DNA of 64,000 nt, taken from Aquimarina sp. TRL1 (GTDB lineage Bacteria > Bacteroidota > Bacteroidia > Flavobacteriales > Flavobacteriaceae). The number at the start of each line of letters is the position of its first letter. Position 1 is the stretch's first letter. Location of the stretch: contig NZ_CP053590.1 of NCBI RefSeq assembly GCF_013365535.1, positions 288,001 to 352,000 of the forward strand, read 5' to 3'. This document shows, piece by piece, positions 17,093 to 27,122 of the stretch. The notes below the pieces were generated by a model. It was not told where the DNA came from. It saw only the letters and a program-made list of their open reading frames with translations, and ran no database searches. The position numbers and the translations under genes were made by a program.

Positions 17093-18955
17093 TTATTTTT
17101 TAAGAATTCTCTCTACATACACTTTTCCATCAATATATATTCTATAGATATATAGTCCTTTTTTAAGGGTAGATAAGTCTTGTGCAATAGATTTTTGGTT
17201 TCCTTGATATATTTGCGAATTCATTAATTTCCCGGTAATATCATACAAGTTTATTCGTATCGATTCAGCATTTTTATCTGCTACGCTAAAGTTAACAATT
17301 CCTTGTGTTACTGTAGGGAAAAGAGCATACAGTGCATTTGAATTACAATCACCTGTTTTTGTCCAGGCTTGTTGCCAATACGAACCTGTTCCAGGTGCAT
17401 ATGCCCAAGCTGCTGCAGAGGAGCACCAACCTGCAATCGTACACTTATATTTTCCTCCTGCGTTTTTCACTTCCTCACCACTGGTATAGGATGTTCCTGC
17501 AACATATTGTGATACTCCTGCACAACTTCCTCCTCCGGTATCTGTAAGTGTTGTTGCTGTTGCAGTATTACTAAAATCAGATTGATTGCCTGCTGCATCC
17601 TTCGCTTTTACTCTAAAAGAATATGTGGTACTTCCTGCTAATCCTGTTACCTGATATGATGTTCCGGATACAGTGCTGAGCACAGTACTTCCCTGATACA
17701 CATCATACCCTATCACTCCTGTATCATCAGTAGCTGCTCCCCAGGAGAGATCAATAGTTGTTTGTGTAATATTTGATGTGCTCAAATTAGCAGGAACAGA
17801 AGGAGCTTGTGTATCTGAGCTTCCTCCATTACAATCTCCTGTTTTTGTCCAGGCTTGTCTCCAATAGGTTCCAGTACCGGGAGCATATGCCCAGGCAGAT
17901 GCCGAGGAACACCAGCCGGCTACAGTACATTTATATTTTCCTCCTGCATGCTGCACTTCCTGACCTCGATTATAGGAAGTTCCTGCTGCATATCGTGAGA
18001 TGCCGGAACAACTTCCTCCTCCGGTATCCTGAAGGGTAGTTGCCTTTGCAGAGCTACTGAAATCTGATAGGTTTCCTGCTGCATCTCTGGCTTTTACTCT
18101 AAAGAAATACTCAGTATTTGCTGCTAATCCAGTTACCTGATACGAAGTATCTGTCACTGTAGCTACATGTGTATTTGCTCTGTATACATCATATCCTGAT
18201 ACTCCTATATTATCGGTAGCTGCATCCCAGGCTAAATCAACTGTCGTTTGTGTCGCATTTGAAGCTCTTAAATTCGTAGGAATAGAAGGAGCCTGCGTAT
18301 CCGTATCTCCTCCATCAAAATGAATATCACTGGTCGAATAAAATGCTTCTGCACTATCTGACCTTTGCCATACGCTATAGATAACGTGCTTTCCTGTTCT
18401 GGTTGGCAATGTTACCGGAATATTGACTATCCTTTCGGGACCACTCGGAGGTGTTCGTACCAAAAGTTCCAGGCTATCCCATGTCAATGGTTGTCCTGGG
18501 GACCAACTTTCTTTGGTTATGTATACTTCATAATACGCAGTTGCATGCGGAGCATGATTGGTCCAGGTAACAGTGAATGGTCCAGGAGAAACCAGGGTAG
18601 ATAACCAATCAGATCTAACCTGATCCATCCCCCCATATTTATCTGGTCTTCCTCCACTCGCCAAATTACCATCTTTTACATACCTTCTATGATCTCCATT
18701 CGCATTGGCCTGATTAATCTCACTCCAATCGTATAAAGGCTGCGTACCATGAGAAGCTACCGCTGCAATACACGCTGCTGAATCCGGACTTTCCGGGTCT
18801 TCCTGAAAACAAGTCCAAATACGACTTGGAGGATAAGTTACTGTTCCATGAGGGAGAACAGGTAAAATTACAGATAGGAATAAAAATGTACAAATTAACT
18901 GCCGCCACGAGCAATTAATTGTACTAATTCTTGCTGAGTTTGTTGTTTTAAACAT
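17093..18955 (-). CDS. AA10 lytic polysaccharide monooxygenase with two FnIII-CBM5/12 units, T9SS-sorted
   Basis: A 620-aa copper-dependent LPMO. Signal cleavage before His36 (VLPHGTV) would expose the N-terminal His of the copper brace; the second His lies in TNHAPHATAYYEVYI. The AA10 domain covers ~36-212, with THE family's TYPPSRIWTCF and DIHF. Then come FnIII (about 219-305), CBM5/12 (about 313-375, WCSSASAWAYAPGTG), FnIII (about 381-470), CBM5/12 (about 476-536) and a T9SS C-terminal sorting domain (about 541-620, ending GLYIYRIYIDGKVYVERILKK-like). The enzyme should oxidatively cleave chitin (or cellulose) outside the cell, bound by its CBMs. It has its own terminator. Two Crp/Fnr-type regulators sit just upstream on the same strand. 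Confidence 0.95.
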   Translation of the reverse strand: MFKTTNSARISTINCSWRQLICTFLFLSVILPVLPHGTVTYPPSRIWTCFQEDPESPDSAACIAAVASHGTQPLYDWSEINQANANGDHRRYVKDGNLASGGRPDKYGGMDQVRSDWLSTLVSPGPFTVTWTNHAPHATAYYEVYITKESWSPGQPLTWDSLELLVRTPPSGPERIVNIPVTLPTRTGKHVIYSVWQRSDSAEAFYSTSDIHFDGGDTDTQAPSIPTNLRASNATQTTVDLAWDAATDNIGVSGYDVYRANTHVATVTDTSYQVTGLAANTEYFFRVKARDAAGNLSDFSSSAKATTLQDTGGGSCSGISRYAAGTSYNRGQEVQHAGGKYKCTVAGWCSSASAWAYAPGTGTYWRQAWTKTGDCNGGSSDTQAPSVPANLSTSNITQTTIDLSWGAATDDTGVIGYDVYQGSTVLSTVSGTSYQVTGLAGSTTYSFRVKAKDAAGNQSDFSNTATATTLTDTGGGSCAGVSQYVAGTSYTSGEEVKNAGGKYKCTIAGWCSSAAAWAYAPGTGSYWQQAWTKTGDCNSNALYALFPTVTQGIVNFSVADKNAESIRINLYDITGKLMNSQIYQGNQKSIAQDLSTLKKGLYIYRIYIDGKVYVERILKK

Positions 18956-19247
18956 GGTTTTAATAGTTTTTGTGTTAGTAAGTTAACTTATTAATACGTT
19001 ATATTATTATAATCCTTCGTGTTTAATTCCTACTTTAACACTTAACTAAACACACAAAAACCACTGAATATCAACAAATAACACAAAAAAAAAAACTATA
19101 TTCACGATCCACTATTGAAACCAAATCACACTGTATTATTATAGGGTTCTTAAAACAATACTATGGATTCTTTCAGATGCCTCTTACACTAAAAGAGCAT
19201 TCTTAAGACAAATAGGTCCCTCTGCTCAAAGAATAAAAACAAAATGT

Positions 19248-19877
19248 TTATTTTTTAAGGAAGATTACGTTTCTCTTATTTTCAATAACTCCTTTGATTT
19301 TTAACTTTTTCAGGTTTCTAATAACTGCTTCTCGAGAACAATTTAATTCTTCAGAAATTTCATGTTGTGAAATTGATAACTCCTGACTGTTGTATAAGTT
19401 AGATTTCGTCAAAAGATAGTTGTATAACCGTTTTTCCAAACCATCTTTTGTATATGATTCTATTGCTGTTAACATGGATGAATAATGATATTCCTGGGAT
19501 TTGATAAAGCTTTTCCTAAAGGCTTCTGATTCCATTGAATACCTTCTTATATTATCCAGAGATATGAATAATATTGCAGATTCTTTAAGAGATTTACAAA
19601 AAAAATCAATAGAACTATTGCTCAATGAAGAGTTAATACTTACAATAGGAAGTTGTTCGCTTTCTAACCTATATAAAAACCTCCTTTTTTCATAATGTTT
19701 TAGGTAAAGCTCCAAAGAACCGTAGATTAAAAACTTATAAAAATTAGCGGTGTTCTCTTTAAAAGAAAAGAACTCTGTATCGTAATATTGTATGATGTTA
19801 TCGGATTCAAACAAGAATGGAAATTTCTTGAAAACCGCTGATGTTTTTACTTGATCAGTAATTGTCTTTAAAATCAT
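19248..19877 (-). CDS. Crp/Fnr-family transcriptional regulator
   Basis: A 209-aa protein. Residues ~20-135 have the spacing of a cyclic-nucleotide-binding-like beta-roll, and ~140-205 form a winged helix (LSISQHEISEELNCSREAVIRNLKKL), the typical HTH_Crp recognition helix. It is diverged in the sensor domain, with no canonical cAMP-binding RxS motif, so the ligand is unknown. The next gene upstream (20003-20620) is a similar regulator, and the LPMO gene lies 292 bp downstream on the same strand, making this a candidate local regulator of polysaccharide use. Confidence 0.8.
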   Translation of the reverse strand: MILKTITDQVKTSAVFKKFPFLFESDNIIQYYDTEFFSFKENTANFYKFLIYGSLELYLKHYEKRRFLYRLESEQLPIVSINSSLSNSSIDFFCKSLKESAILFISLDNIRRYSMESEAFRKSFIKSQEYHYSSMLTAIESYTKDGLEKRLYNYLLTKSNLYNSQELSISQHEISEELNCSREAVIRNLKKLKIKGVIENKRNVIFLKK

Positions 19878-20002
19878 ATGGTATATCTTATTAATGAAAT
19901 AAATTAATTATAGAAAGACTTCTTCCTTGCATTATATAAGCATGGATGTCAATGCCGCACATATATCGGATACATTACAGACAATCCATAACAATTGGTT
20001 GT

Positions 20003-20620
20003 TTACACACTAAACCTGTTTAATACAATTTGCCCTCCACTAAGAGTTATTTGTTTGGTTGTTTTGAGCCTCTTCACAACTTTAAAAACAGTTGTTTTTG
20101 AAACTTGTAAATCCGAAGCGATTTCATTCCAGGGGATATAAAGTTTATTGGTGCCATAAATACTACTCTTTTTTAACAGATAATCAATAAATCGTTTTTC
20201 AATAGATGAACTAATGATCGTATCCATCGCTTGTAAGAGTTCCTGGTTATTATAATGATATGAAGATAACATCGTATTTTTTAATAATGGATAAGAATTA
20301 CCTAACCTCAGAATATCGGTATTAGGCACCCATAACAAACGGCTATTTTTGATAGCAGTAACAGAAGTTCTTATTGTATCGTTATAAAAATTCATAAAAC
20401 TTATAATTCCCTGACTTTTAGCATCAATATGATACAATAATAAAGGGTTCTCTCCTTTAAGTGTAACTTTGAATACCCCTTTCAAAATAAAAGCTGTGCT
20501 ATTTTGATTTGCCTCCTGTGTACCAATAGACTCCCCGGGGGCATATTTCTTTTCTTCTCCTTTAATTTTTAATGTTTTATATAGTTTTGGATTCGTATCC
20601 AGTATATCTTTTAATACCAT
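20003..20620 (-). CDS. Crp/Fnr-family transcriptional regulator
   Basis: A 205-aa protein with an N-terminal cNMP-binding-like beta-roll (about 20-120; YAPGESIGTQ, GVFKVTL, DAKSQGIISFMNFYND) and a C-terminal winged helix (IPWNEIASDLQVSKTTVFKVVKRLK). It is similar in length and design to the next gene (19248-19877), and the two look like diverged paralogs. The canonical cAMP pocket residues are not evident. A 125-bp gap separates the pair. Confidence 0.85.
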   Translation of the reverse strand: MVLKDILDTNPKLYKTLKIKGEEKKYAPGESIGTQEANQNSTAFILKGVFKVTLKGENPLLLYHIDAKSQGIISFMNFYNDTIRTSVTAIKNSRLLWVPNTDILRLGNSYPLLKNTMLSSYHYNNQELLQAMDTIISSSIEKRFIDYLLKKSSIYGTNKLYIPWNEIASDLQVSKTTVFKVVKRLKTTKQITLSGGQIVLNRFSV

Positions 20621-21018
20621 TCTTATCTTCTGCTGTTTTTATATACACACCCGGCTTTACCCAAGGATCGACAATGAATGATCTCGATCATCATTCTAAT
20701 CGTCTAGAGGTATCCTTACATTTTTTTGTTATAAAAAAGTAATGTAATAAAACCACAATAGGCTGCGTCGTTGGTAATATTTATTAAAAAATGAATGTGA
20801 TTACATTGAATTTCCTGAAGGAATTCAATACTGTATTTATACGAAAAATGATGCCTCTATATACTAAGAGGCATCATACAATTGGAGTTCTTAATAAAAC
20901 ACTGACTTTTAGGTTTTTGATCATCAAAAATGAATACCAAAACGCTTGTTCTATTTCTTTCTTTTAGGTAAACTAGTATAAAAATCCTTCAATTTTGAAT
21001 ATGATATGTGATAAAAAG
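20621..21018. other. 398-bp gap with a hairpin
   Basis: Contains a perfect 11-bp stem ATGATGCCTCT (20848-20858) / AGAGGCATCAT (20867-20877). On the minus strand it is followed by TTTTTCG, so it fits a terminator for the decayed peptidase gene upstream. Nothing else was recognised. Confidence 0.5.
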
Positions 21019-21723
21019 CTATTCACAGATTGGGTCATTGTTACCGTATAATTGCCTTACAACTATTATATCTTGCTGGCTCAAACTCCCTGATTGAACT
21101 AATGGTACATCTATATATCCTCCATCCAATATTGCATGAACTTCTGTATTCATTATAGAAATTGGATCTTCAACCGCTGTCTCTGGGATGTGACTACTAG
21201 TTTGGGTCGTTTCGATTCGTGTGACCAAAACCTATATTATACCTATTTCATGTCTGAGTACAAATCATAAAATCTGTCTTCTTCTCGTTTCTGGCATAAT
21301 TACATCAAATAAACCTGGATCAATCTCTATAAGTCTCCTCAGCTTTCCATCTCCGGTAGGAAATCTTCCCAGTTCTTCTTCTCTAATCTTTCTATTAATG
21401 ACAATATCAGGAATGTTGTTTTGAATAGTTACTTCTCTAACCTCATCACAGCTCGATATAAACCCAAACCTTCTCTGTTTTGGTAACTGTTGTGTTTGCA
21501 TCTAAAATTACCTAGGTAGAAACAATAATGTCTCCTTCTACTAAATATCCTTCTTTTTTCTGAAGAACTTCAAAATCTACAGTATTAAACCCTAACGCAT
21601 TCAAGCCTTTTATGGTTTCTTCTGGGATATGACTTTCTTTTGTTGCATTTCTTCTCCTCCTTCAACAGGATCTGTTTCGCTCTGTACCATTAATAAAATT
21701 GCAAAAATATTTAGTTGTTTCAT
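21019..21723 (-). pseudogene. HEIGH-type (M57-like) metallopeptidase gene, multiply disrupted
   Basis: ATG at 21721-21723 opens MKQLNIFAILLMVQSE; then frames change repeatedly but the protein can be followed. SHIPEETIKGLNALGFNTVD and KEGYLVEGDIIVS form the pro-region opening of the dual-action HEIGH metallopeptidase family. Then come RFPTGDGKLRRLIEIDPGLF and RHEIG. One missing C restores HEIGHNIGFGHTNRNDPN (HExxHxxGxxH zinc site). It continues with SSHIPETAVEDPISIMN (Met-turn) and IIVVRQLYGNNDPICE. There are at least three frameshifts and in-frame stops (for example TGA before FVLRHEIG). The gene cannot make an active enzyme. A second remnant of the same family is at 36237-36525. Confidence 0.85.
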
Positions 21724-22755
21724 TTTTGATTTATTTTAAATATTAGATATAAATTGTTTTTGGTTTGACTAATTTTATAACTGATAACAACAGCTTTTTC
21801 GTCCGGAAAAATGAGTTTCTGCAATTACGATACTCGGCTGTTTTATGCTAATTTTATCAATTGGTTGTATGAGATTGTAAAATACGATCACTATCACCTC
21901 TCAAAGTTTTTACTCCATTTTCTTTCGTATGCCAATACACTTTATTTACCATTTTATCGCTTCAAGAAAGTGTATTGATAATTCTGGTTTTAGCAAATCA
22001 TATAGTTCCTTAACATCCTAAGACATTACTAAATTATTAAATAAATACATCGATAAAGTAAAGGAGATCAAATAGTAAATAAAATCACACTTGTAGCATT
22101 AACACAAGCTTTTAAAGGAAGTTATAAGTTCAATTACTTTTAAATCATTTAATTATACACATCAAATCACAAACAAGAAATAAAAAACAGTAAAAACAGT
22201 ACTGTTTAAACTCGTAAATATTTTTCTTTATATTTCAATTTTTAACAGCTGTTTAACCAAAATTTTACACTGATGATATTATTCAATCAAAAAATGTTAA
22301 ACCGGTCTTAATACACAAGTAATTCCTCCATACATTCATCCGATTATTAAAAGCTAGTTAAACAAGATTTTATTTGAGAAATAACGGTTGTTTTGCTTGA
22401 GCCTTTTTCTTATAAAAAGGTATTTCTTTAATCAAGAAAAAAAACAAAAAACAGCTCTCAAAACAAACCATAAAACACTATTAAACAAACACGTAAAAGC
22501 ACCATCAATATATACCCCATGCATACTTCTGTATTTAGTGCTTTACAAAAAATGAGAATTAAACCGTAGCTGTTCCCCCTCTATTAATCATCAGTACCAA
22601 ATACTATAAAAAAACAAAATCCTCTTGCATAAAAATCATTGGTATGGTTTCTAAACGATTCACTATCTTAAAAAAATGTTGTAGTTCTAAAAAGTTGATT
22701 AACCCCATAAATAATATCGTATTTTTCCTAAAAAAAACGATTAATTTAATAGTCT
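21724..22755. other. 1.0-kb AT-rich region with possible gene relic
   Basis: No intact ORF. On the minus strand around 21850-22020 two adjacent frames read protein-like: DVKELYDLLKPELSIHFLEA, then MVNKVYWHTKENGVKTLRGD and DRILQSHTTN before a stop. This suggests a frameshifted remnant of an unrecognised gene. The rest is low-complexity leader DNA for the SDR gene. Confidence 0.35.
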
Positions 22756-23475
22756 ATGGATTCATTCGCACTAATTACCGGCGCCAGTCGTGGTATTGGA
22801 AAAACACTCTCTTATTACTTTGCCGAACAAGGGTATTCTCTTATTTTAATTTCCCTACATCAAAATACCTTAGATAAGGTAAAAGCAGAAATACAAACAA
22901 AACACCCAGATGTAACAATCCAAACAGTCTCTATAGACTTTAGTAAGCCATTTGAGGTTTCTTCTAAAGCTCAATCAATTATTGAGCAATATTCAACTAT
23001 TGATGTGTTGGTTAATAGTGCCGGAGTGCTATTTCCTGGGAATACAAGCTTAGCAGTAGATAAATTATCTGAGTTGATAAACGTAAATTTGATTTCTACG
23101 ATAACAATATCCAATCTAGTGATAGAAAAAATGAAAAAACAAGGTTATGGAGAAGTGTATACCCTGGGGTCCATGGCTGGATTGGAAGCTGTTTCTAAAA
23201 TTGCTGCTTATTCTGCTACAAAAGCTGCAATCGTTAGTTATAGTCAGTCATTATATCAGGAATTAACCCCTTTGAACATCCAGGTATGTTGCTTATGCCC
23301 TAGTGTCGTAAATACTGATATGACGAATGATGGGCGTATCTCAAATGATCTGAAAATTGAAACGAATGACCTCGCAAGCGCTATCCATTTTGTGCGTACT
23401 CTATCAACGGGTGCTAGTATGCCAATCGTACCCTTGCGCTGTAAAGTTATTGATTTAGAGAAACAACCTTCTTAA
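22756..23475 (+). CDS. Short-chain dehydrogenase/reductase
   Basis: A 239-aa cytoplasmic classical SDR: NAD(P)-binding TGASRGIG (about residues 8-15), NSAG (about 86-89), catalytic Ser in LGSMAG and the YSATK motif (Tyr/Lys pair, about 154-158). The Arg in the glycine loop and the absence of an acidic residue at the end of beta-2 (ILISLHQN) are compatible with NADPH preference. Substrate unknown. It stands alone between two minus-strand regions and has its own terminator. Confidence 0.93.
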   Translation: MDSFALITGASRGIGKTLSYYFAEQGYSLILISLHQNTLDKVKAEIQTKHPDVTIQTVSIDFSKPFEVSSKAQSIIEQYSTIDVLVNSAGVLFPGNTSLAVDKLSELINVNLISTITISNLVIEKMKKQGYGEVYTLGSMAGLEAVSKIAAYSATKAAIVSYSQSLYQELTPLNIQVCCLCPSVVNTDMTNDGRISNDLKIETNDLASAIHFVRTLSTGASMPIVPLRCKVIDLEKQPS

Positions 23476-23502
23476 TAAATCAATATCTCTGTATCAAAAT
23501 TA

Positions 23503-23535
23503 AAATGGGCTATATTTTTAAAACATAGCCCATTT
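23503..23535 (+). terminator. Terminator of the SDR gene
   Basis: AAATGGGCTAT / ATAGCCCATTT, 11-bp perfect stem with an 11-nt loop, 28 bp after the stop codon. Confidence 0.65.
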
Positions 23536-23649
23536 CATCGATAAAAAAATAGTGCAATCCTATTCCGTTTACCCCTCCTTACCGAGTAACAAAATTAGGA
23601 AGGTATCGTGTAGATATACATATTAAAACATAATTCTCTTTTTTGTTTT

Positions 23650-26600
23650 TTAAAACTTAAACCTAATAAACGCTCCAAAATTTCGAACAGGTAATAAGGA
23701 GCCGAATTCAAAAGCTCCTCCATTTCTGTTATTATAAGATCCATCTGGGTTTAAGTTATAAGGTAAACTTCTGTACAAGTACCCTAAATTTCTACCAACT
23801 AGTCCTAAACTCATCGTAGCAAACCTTGATTTTCTCAACCATTTTTCTGGCAGATTATAGGTTACCTTTATTTCTCTCAAAGCTATATAACTATTATCAA
23901 AAACCGCATCTTCTTTTACTCCTGCGTATTTTGTAAAACCTTCATAATAATCATTTGCCTTTAATGGTTGAAGTAAGTATTCTCCATTACTATCTGTTCC
24001 TATTCTTTCTCTTGCCTGTTCAAATGTTAATCCTCCCACATTTACTCCATGAAGGATCGTTTCGCTAGCAAAAACTCCTTCTGGTATGATTCCATCGAAA
24101 CTTCTTATATAACTTATTTCATTTTCATCTGTTTCAGGATTATAATGAGTATCTGTTTCTACTCTTTCTACGCCACCATTTTCTTTTGTTCTTCCAAAGG
24201 CTGTGTTTTTTAAGGCTCCTCGGTTATATAATAATGCATAAGTTCCTGAGAGGATATCCCCTCCAAATTTACTATCCAATACAAAAGAGAATTCCAGATT
24301 TTTATACCTAAATACATTAACCATCCCTAATAGAAAATCGGGAGTAGCATCTCCGATTATTTCAGGTTTTCCACTGGGCAGATACCGCATATTTGCATCA
24401 AATACTTTATTTCCTCCTTCTCTTAAGTAAGAATAATTAGATACCATTGTTCCGAAACTGCCGGTCAGCGCTCCTCTGAGATTTACCTCTTCCTGCCCTA
24501 GTTGAGATTGCTGTACGCCGCCATTTATCTCTTTAAAACGATTTTTATTACTGGAATAATTAATGATGTTTTCCCATGTAAAATCAGGTGTTTCAATAAT
24601 TTTTGAATGCAGCTGTACTTCCCATCCACTGTTTACAACATCAACTTCCATTTGTCTAATAATTGATTCATTATTTTCGAGAGGTGTTAATAGTTCATAT
24701 AAGTGATTATTGGTCAATCTTGTATAATAAGCTGTCGATAGTTTTATTCGATCTTTAAAAAAATAGGTATCCAGTCCCCATTCATTTTCCCATGACTTCT
24801 CTACAGAAAACCCTATCTGATAGTCATTTTTTGCTCCAAAAACAGCATTTTGAGTATAATAAGGCTTCATAATAGTCTGATGAGAAGGGTATGGCAATTC
24901 CAAATCAGAATTCACAGGGTTCGAAATATGGTATAATCCTGTTACATTCCCGACTTTGGCAAAGTTTGTTTTTATAGATAGATTAGACATAAACCTAATC
25001 TCCTTATTGAGCAATTTTCTTACATCGTCCAATGCATTATATGAGACCCCAACTGCCGGATATGCTTGTTTTATTTCACTTAAATCTCCCAAAGATTTAA
25101 ACGTCTTATTGATATGATATTTAAGCCCTAAATGCAGGAATAATTTTTCTCTCCATGAATTTGTATGGCTCAAATAAAAACCATAAATACTGTTTTGGTT
25201 TGCATTTTTTGCCTTGAAAGAACTGTTTAATATTCTTTGATCTGCCTGTCGATAGGTAGCTAAGACCTCTTTTTCAAACCCTCGATAAAATGGAATGGGT
25301 ATGGATGTTTTAGGGATATAAGCTTCTCCTATAATACTTGAATTTGTATTAAAATAATCAAAGGAAAGTTCATTCTCTATTGTAAACTGATTAAATTGCA
25401 ACTGTTGTTTAAATCCGATATAAAGGGATACTTCATCTGTTTTTTCTTCAGCCGTATTATAGTAGCTATGGGTATCTTCATCGAGATATAAAACATATTC
25501 TCTTCTATCGGAATCCAGGTCTCTAAAAAAACCGGGGGCTAATTCTTCTGTGCTAATACTATATCCTGAGTAACTCGTACTGGCATTTATAAAAAGTGTA
25601 GGTGTTAATTCATAATTAAGGCTAAAAGCCCCTCTAAATGTGGTATTTCTTTTTTCTGCTCTATGTCCATAAAGCCACCAGTTTGTCTGGTTTTCCAAAG
25701 CACTTTTCCCTACATTATCAGCAATATTAATCGGGGCATTAATAAATTGATTCCCTAATGAAGAAAATTTATGAGCTCCGATACTAGGAGCATTTCGACT
25801 TAGAGAGGAAATAAAAGACAACCTTGTACTTAATTGAAGTTTGTCAGATGCCTGAAGTATGTTCTTTAGTAAGAGGTTGTGTTTATCAAACGTATTTTCA
25901 TGATAGTTTCCTTTATTCGCATGTAAGGTATAAGATAGGTATGACTTACTAATCTTGGTACCGTTTGATGCAGAAATATGGAGGGTTTGCGAATTCGCAT
26001 CCTCGAAATGGTTTAAATAATTCTCACTTGCTTTTGTCAGTAAAAAAGAGCGTTTGTCATTTTTATCAATATCGTTGATATCTATAAGCTCTGGAGCTCC
26101 AAAGGTCTTTCCTATAGAATATCCTGCATTGGCATTAAAACTCCAGCCATTTTTTATTCGGTTGCCTTTAGTGGTAATTTCTACTACACCATTCAATCCT
26201 CTGGCTCCATACTTATTAGCATCCATCGCAGATTTTAGCACATTGATTTCTTCGATATCAAAAGGGTTTATATCTTTCAGAGCATTTCCCCAATCTTGTC
26301 CCCCATTAGCATTCGCTCCCGAGGATTCATTCGGGATAGGGATTCCGTCAATTACAAAAAGAGGTTGATTATTTCCTGCTATTGATTTTTGTCCTCTGAT
26401 AATCATACTACTACCAGATGTAACTCCTCCCGCTGTAGCACTCATCTGCAAACCGGCAATCTGCCCTCTAAGAATATTGATCGGGTTAGCTTCTACCGTA
26501 TTAATAACTGCTTTATTTCCCAATGTATTACTACTGGAAAAAACTTCTTTGGTTTTCTTATTCTCTTTAGTTCCTATCAACAAAACCTCCTCTATCTGTA

Positions 26601-26889
26601 TACTCTCTAAGCTGATATTTTTAAAAGCAGTTGTCTTAAAATGAATTGTTTTTTGCTGATAGAATTTTGACAAAATAACAACTGTGCTAGGTAGTGTCTC
26701 TACCTCTAACTCAAAATACCCTAGCTTATTCGAAATCACTTTTTTGTTTGTATTAATTTCTTTCAGTACAACGCCTTCCACCGGTTGGGAAATACTATTG
26801 ATAAGCTTTCCTTTAATTATGTGTTGTGACATACCATTCATACTATATAGCAATAGCAGTAACAGTAATATATGTTTTGTTTGTTTCAT
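23650..26889 (-). CDS. SusC/RagA-like TonB-dependent receptor of the heme locus
   Basis: A 1079-aa outer-membrane receptor. It has a signal peptide (cleavage near GMSQ, residue ~21), a carboxypeptidase-regulatory-like domain (about 23-100), a plug with ILRGQIAGLQMS, IIRGQKSIAGNNQPLFVIDG and YGARGLNGVVEITTK, all hallmark SusC features, and a long barrel ending FIRFKF. No SusD gene lies next to it. The genes upstream encode HmuY-family heme lipoproteins, a subtilase-like protein and a heme oxygenase. The 233-bp leader holds a GCTTAAG/CTTAAGC hairpin (26962-26983), so it may be transcribed separately or with lowered read-through. I infer a heme or hemoprotein substrate from context. Confidence 0.9.
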   Translation of the reverse strand: MKQTKHILLLLLLLYSMNGMSQHIIKGKLINSISQPVEGVVLKEINTNKKVISNKLGYFELEVETLPSTVVILSKFYQQKTIHFKTTAFKNISLESIQIEEVLLIGTKENKKTKEVFSSSNTLGNKAVINTVEANPINILRGQIAGLQMSATAGGVTSGSSMIIRGQKSIAGNNQPLFVIDGIPIPNESSGANANGGQDWGNALKDINPFDIEEINVLKSAMDANKYGARGLNGVVEITTKGNRIKNGWSFNANAGYSIGKTFGAPELIDINDIDKNDKRSFLLTKASENYLNHFEDANSQTLHISASNGTKISKSYLSYTLHANKGNYHENTFDKHNLLLKNILQASDKLQLSTRLSFISSLSRNAPSIGAHKFSSLGNQFINAPINIADNVGKSALENQTNWWLYGHRAEKRNTTFRGAFSLNYELTPTLFINASTSYSGYSISTEELAPGFFRDLDSDRREYVLYLDEDTHSYYNTAEEKTDEVSLYIGFKQQLQFNQFTIENELSFDYFNTNSSIIGEAYIPKTSIPIPFYRGFEKEVLATYRQADQRILNSSFKAKNANQNSIYGFYLSHTNSWREKLFLHLGLKYHINKTFKSLGDLSEIKQAYPAVGVSYNALDDVRKLLNKEIRFMSNLSIKTNFAKVGNVTGLYHISNPVNSDLELPYPSHQTIMKPYYTQNAVFGAKNDYQIGFSVEKSWENEWGLDTYFFKDRIKLSTAYYTRLTNNHLYELLTPLENNESIIRQMEVDVVNSGWEVQLHSKIIETPDFTWENIINYSSNKNRFKEINGGVQQSQLGQEEVNLRGALTGSFGTMVSNYSYLREGGNKVFDANMRYLPSGKPEIIGDATPDFLLGMVNVFRYKNLEFSFVLDSKFGGDILSGTYALLYNRGALKNTAFGRTKENGGVERVETDTHYNPETDENEISYIRSFDGIIPEGVFASETILHGVNVGGLTFEQARERIGTDSNGEYLLQPLKANDYYEGFTKYAGVKEDAVFDNSYIALREIKVTYNLPEKWLRKSRFATMSLGLVGRNLGYLYRSLPYNLNPDGSYNNRNGGAFEFGSLLPVRNFGAFIRFKF

Positions 26890-27122
26890 GGTATTTTATG
26901 AATACGTAATTTGTTTTTATATTGAAGTAATACCTTTTGATTTCAGTCAATTCTGTTCCTGGCTTAAGAGTTCGCCCTTAAGCTTATAACAGTGTTATGG
27001 TAATTATACAGCAATAGAATGATTGGCTATGGTTCTAATAATCTGGCGGAACGCTCTATTTGACTCCTCCATATGAGGCTACAACCATTTATGCGTTTCA
27101 TGTACTTGCTTGTAGCTTACTT
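26890..27122 (-). promoter_or_regulatory. Leader between the heme lipoprotein run and the SusC-like receptor
   Basis: Contains a 7-bp hairpin GCTTAAG (26962-26968) / CTTAAGC (26977-26983) and a weak GCTACAA / TTGTAGC pairing near 27084-27117. It is the only sizeable gap in this gene run. Confidence 0.35.

Noticed and set aside
23650..26889. A SusCD polysaccharide-utilisation locus
   Set aside because: No SusD and no glycoside hydrolase adjoin the SusC-like gene; its neighbours point to heme instead.
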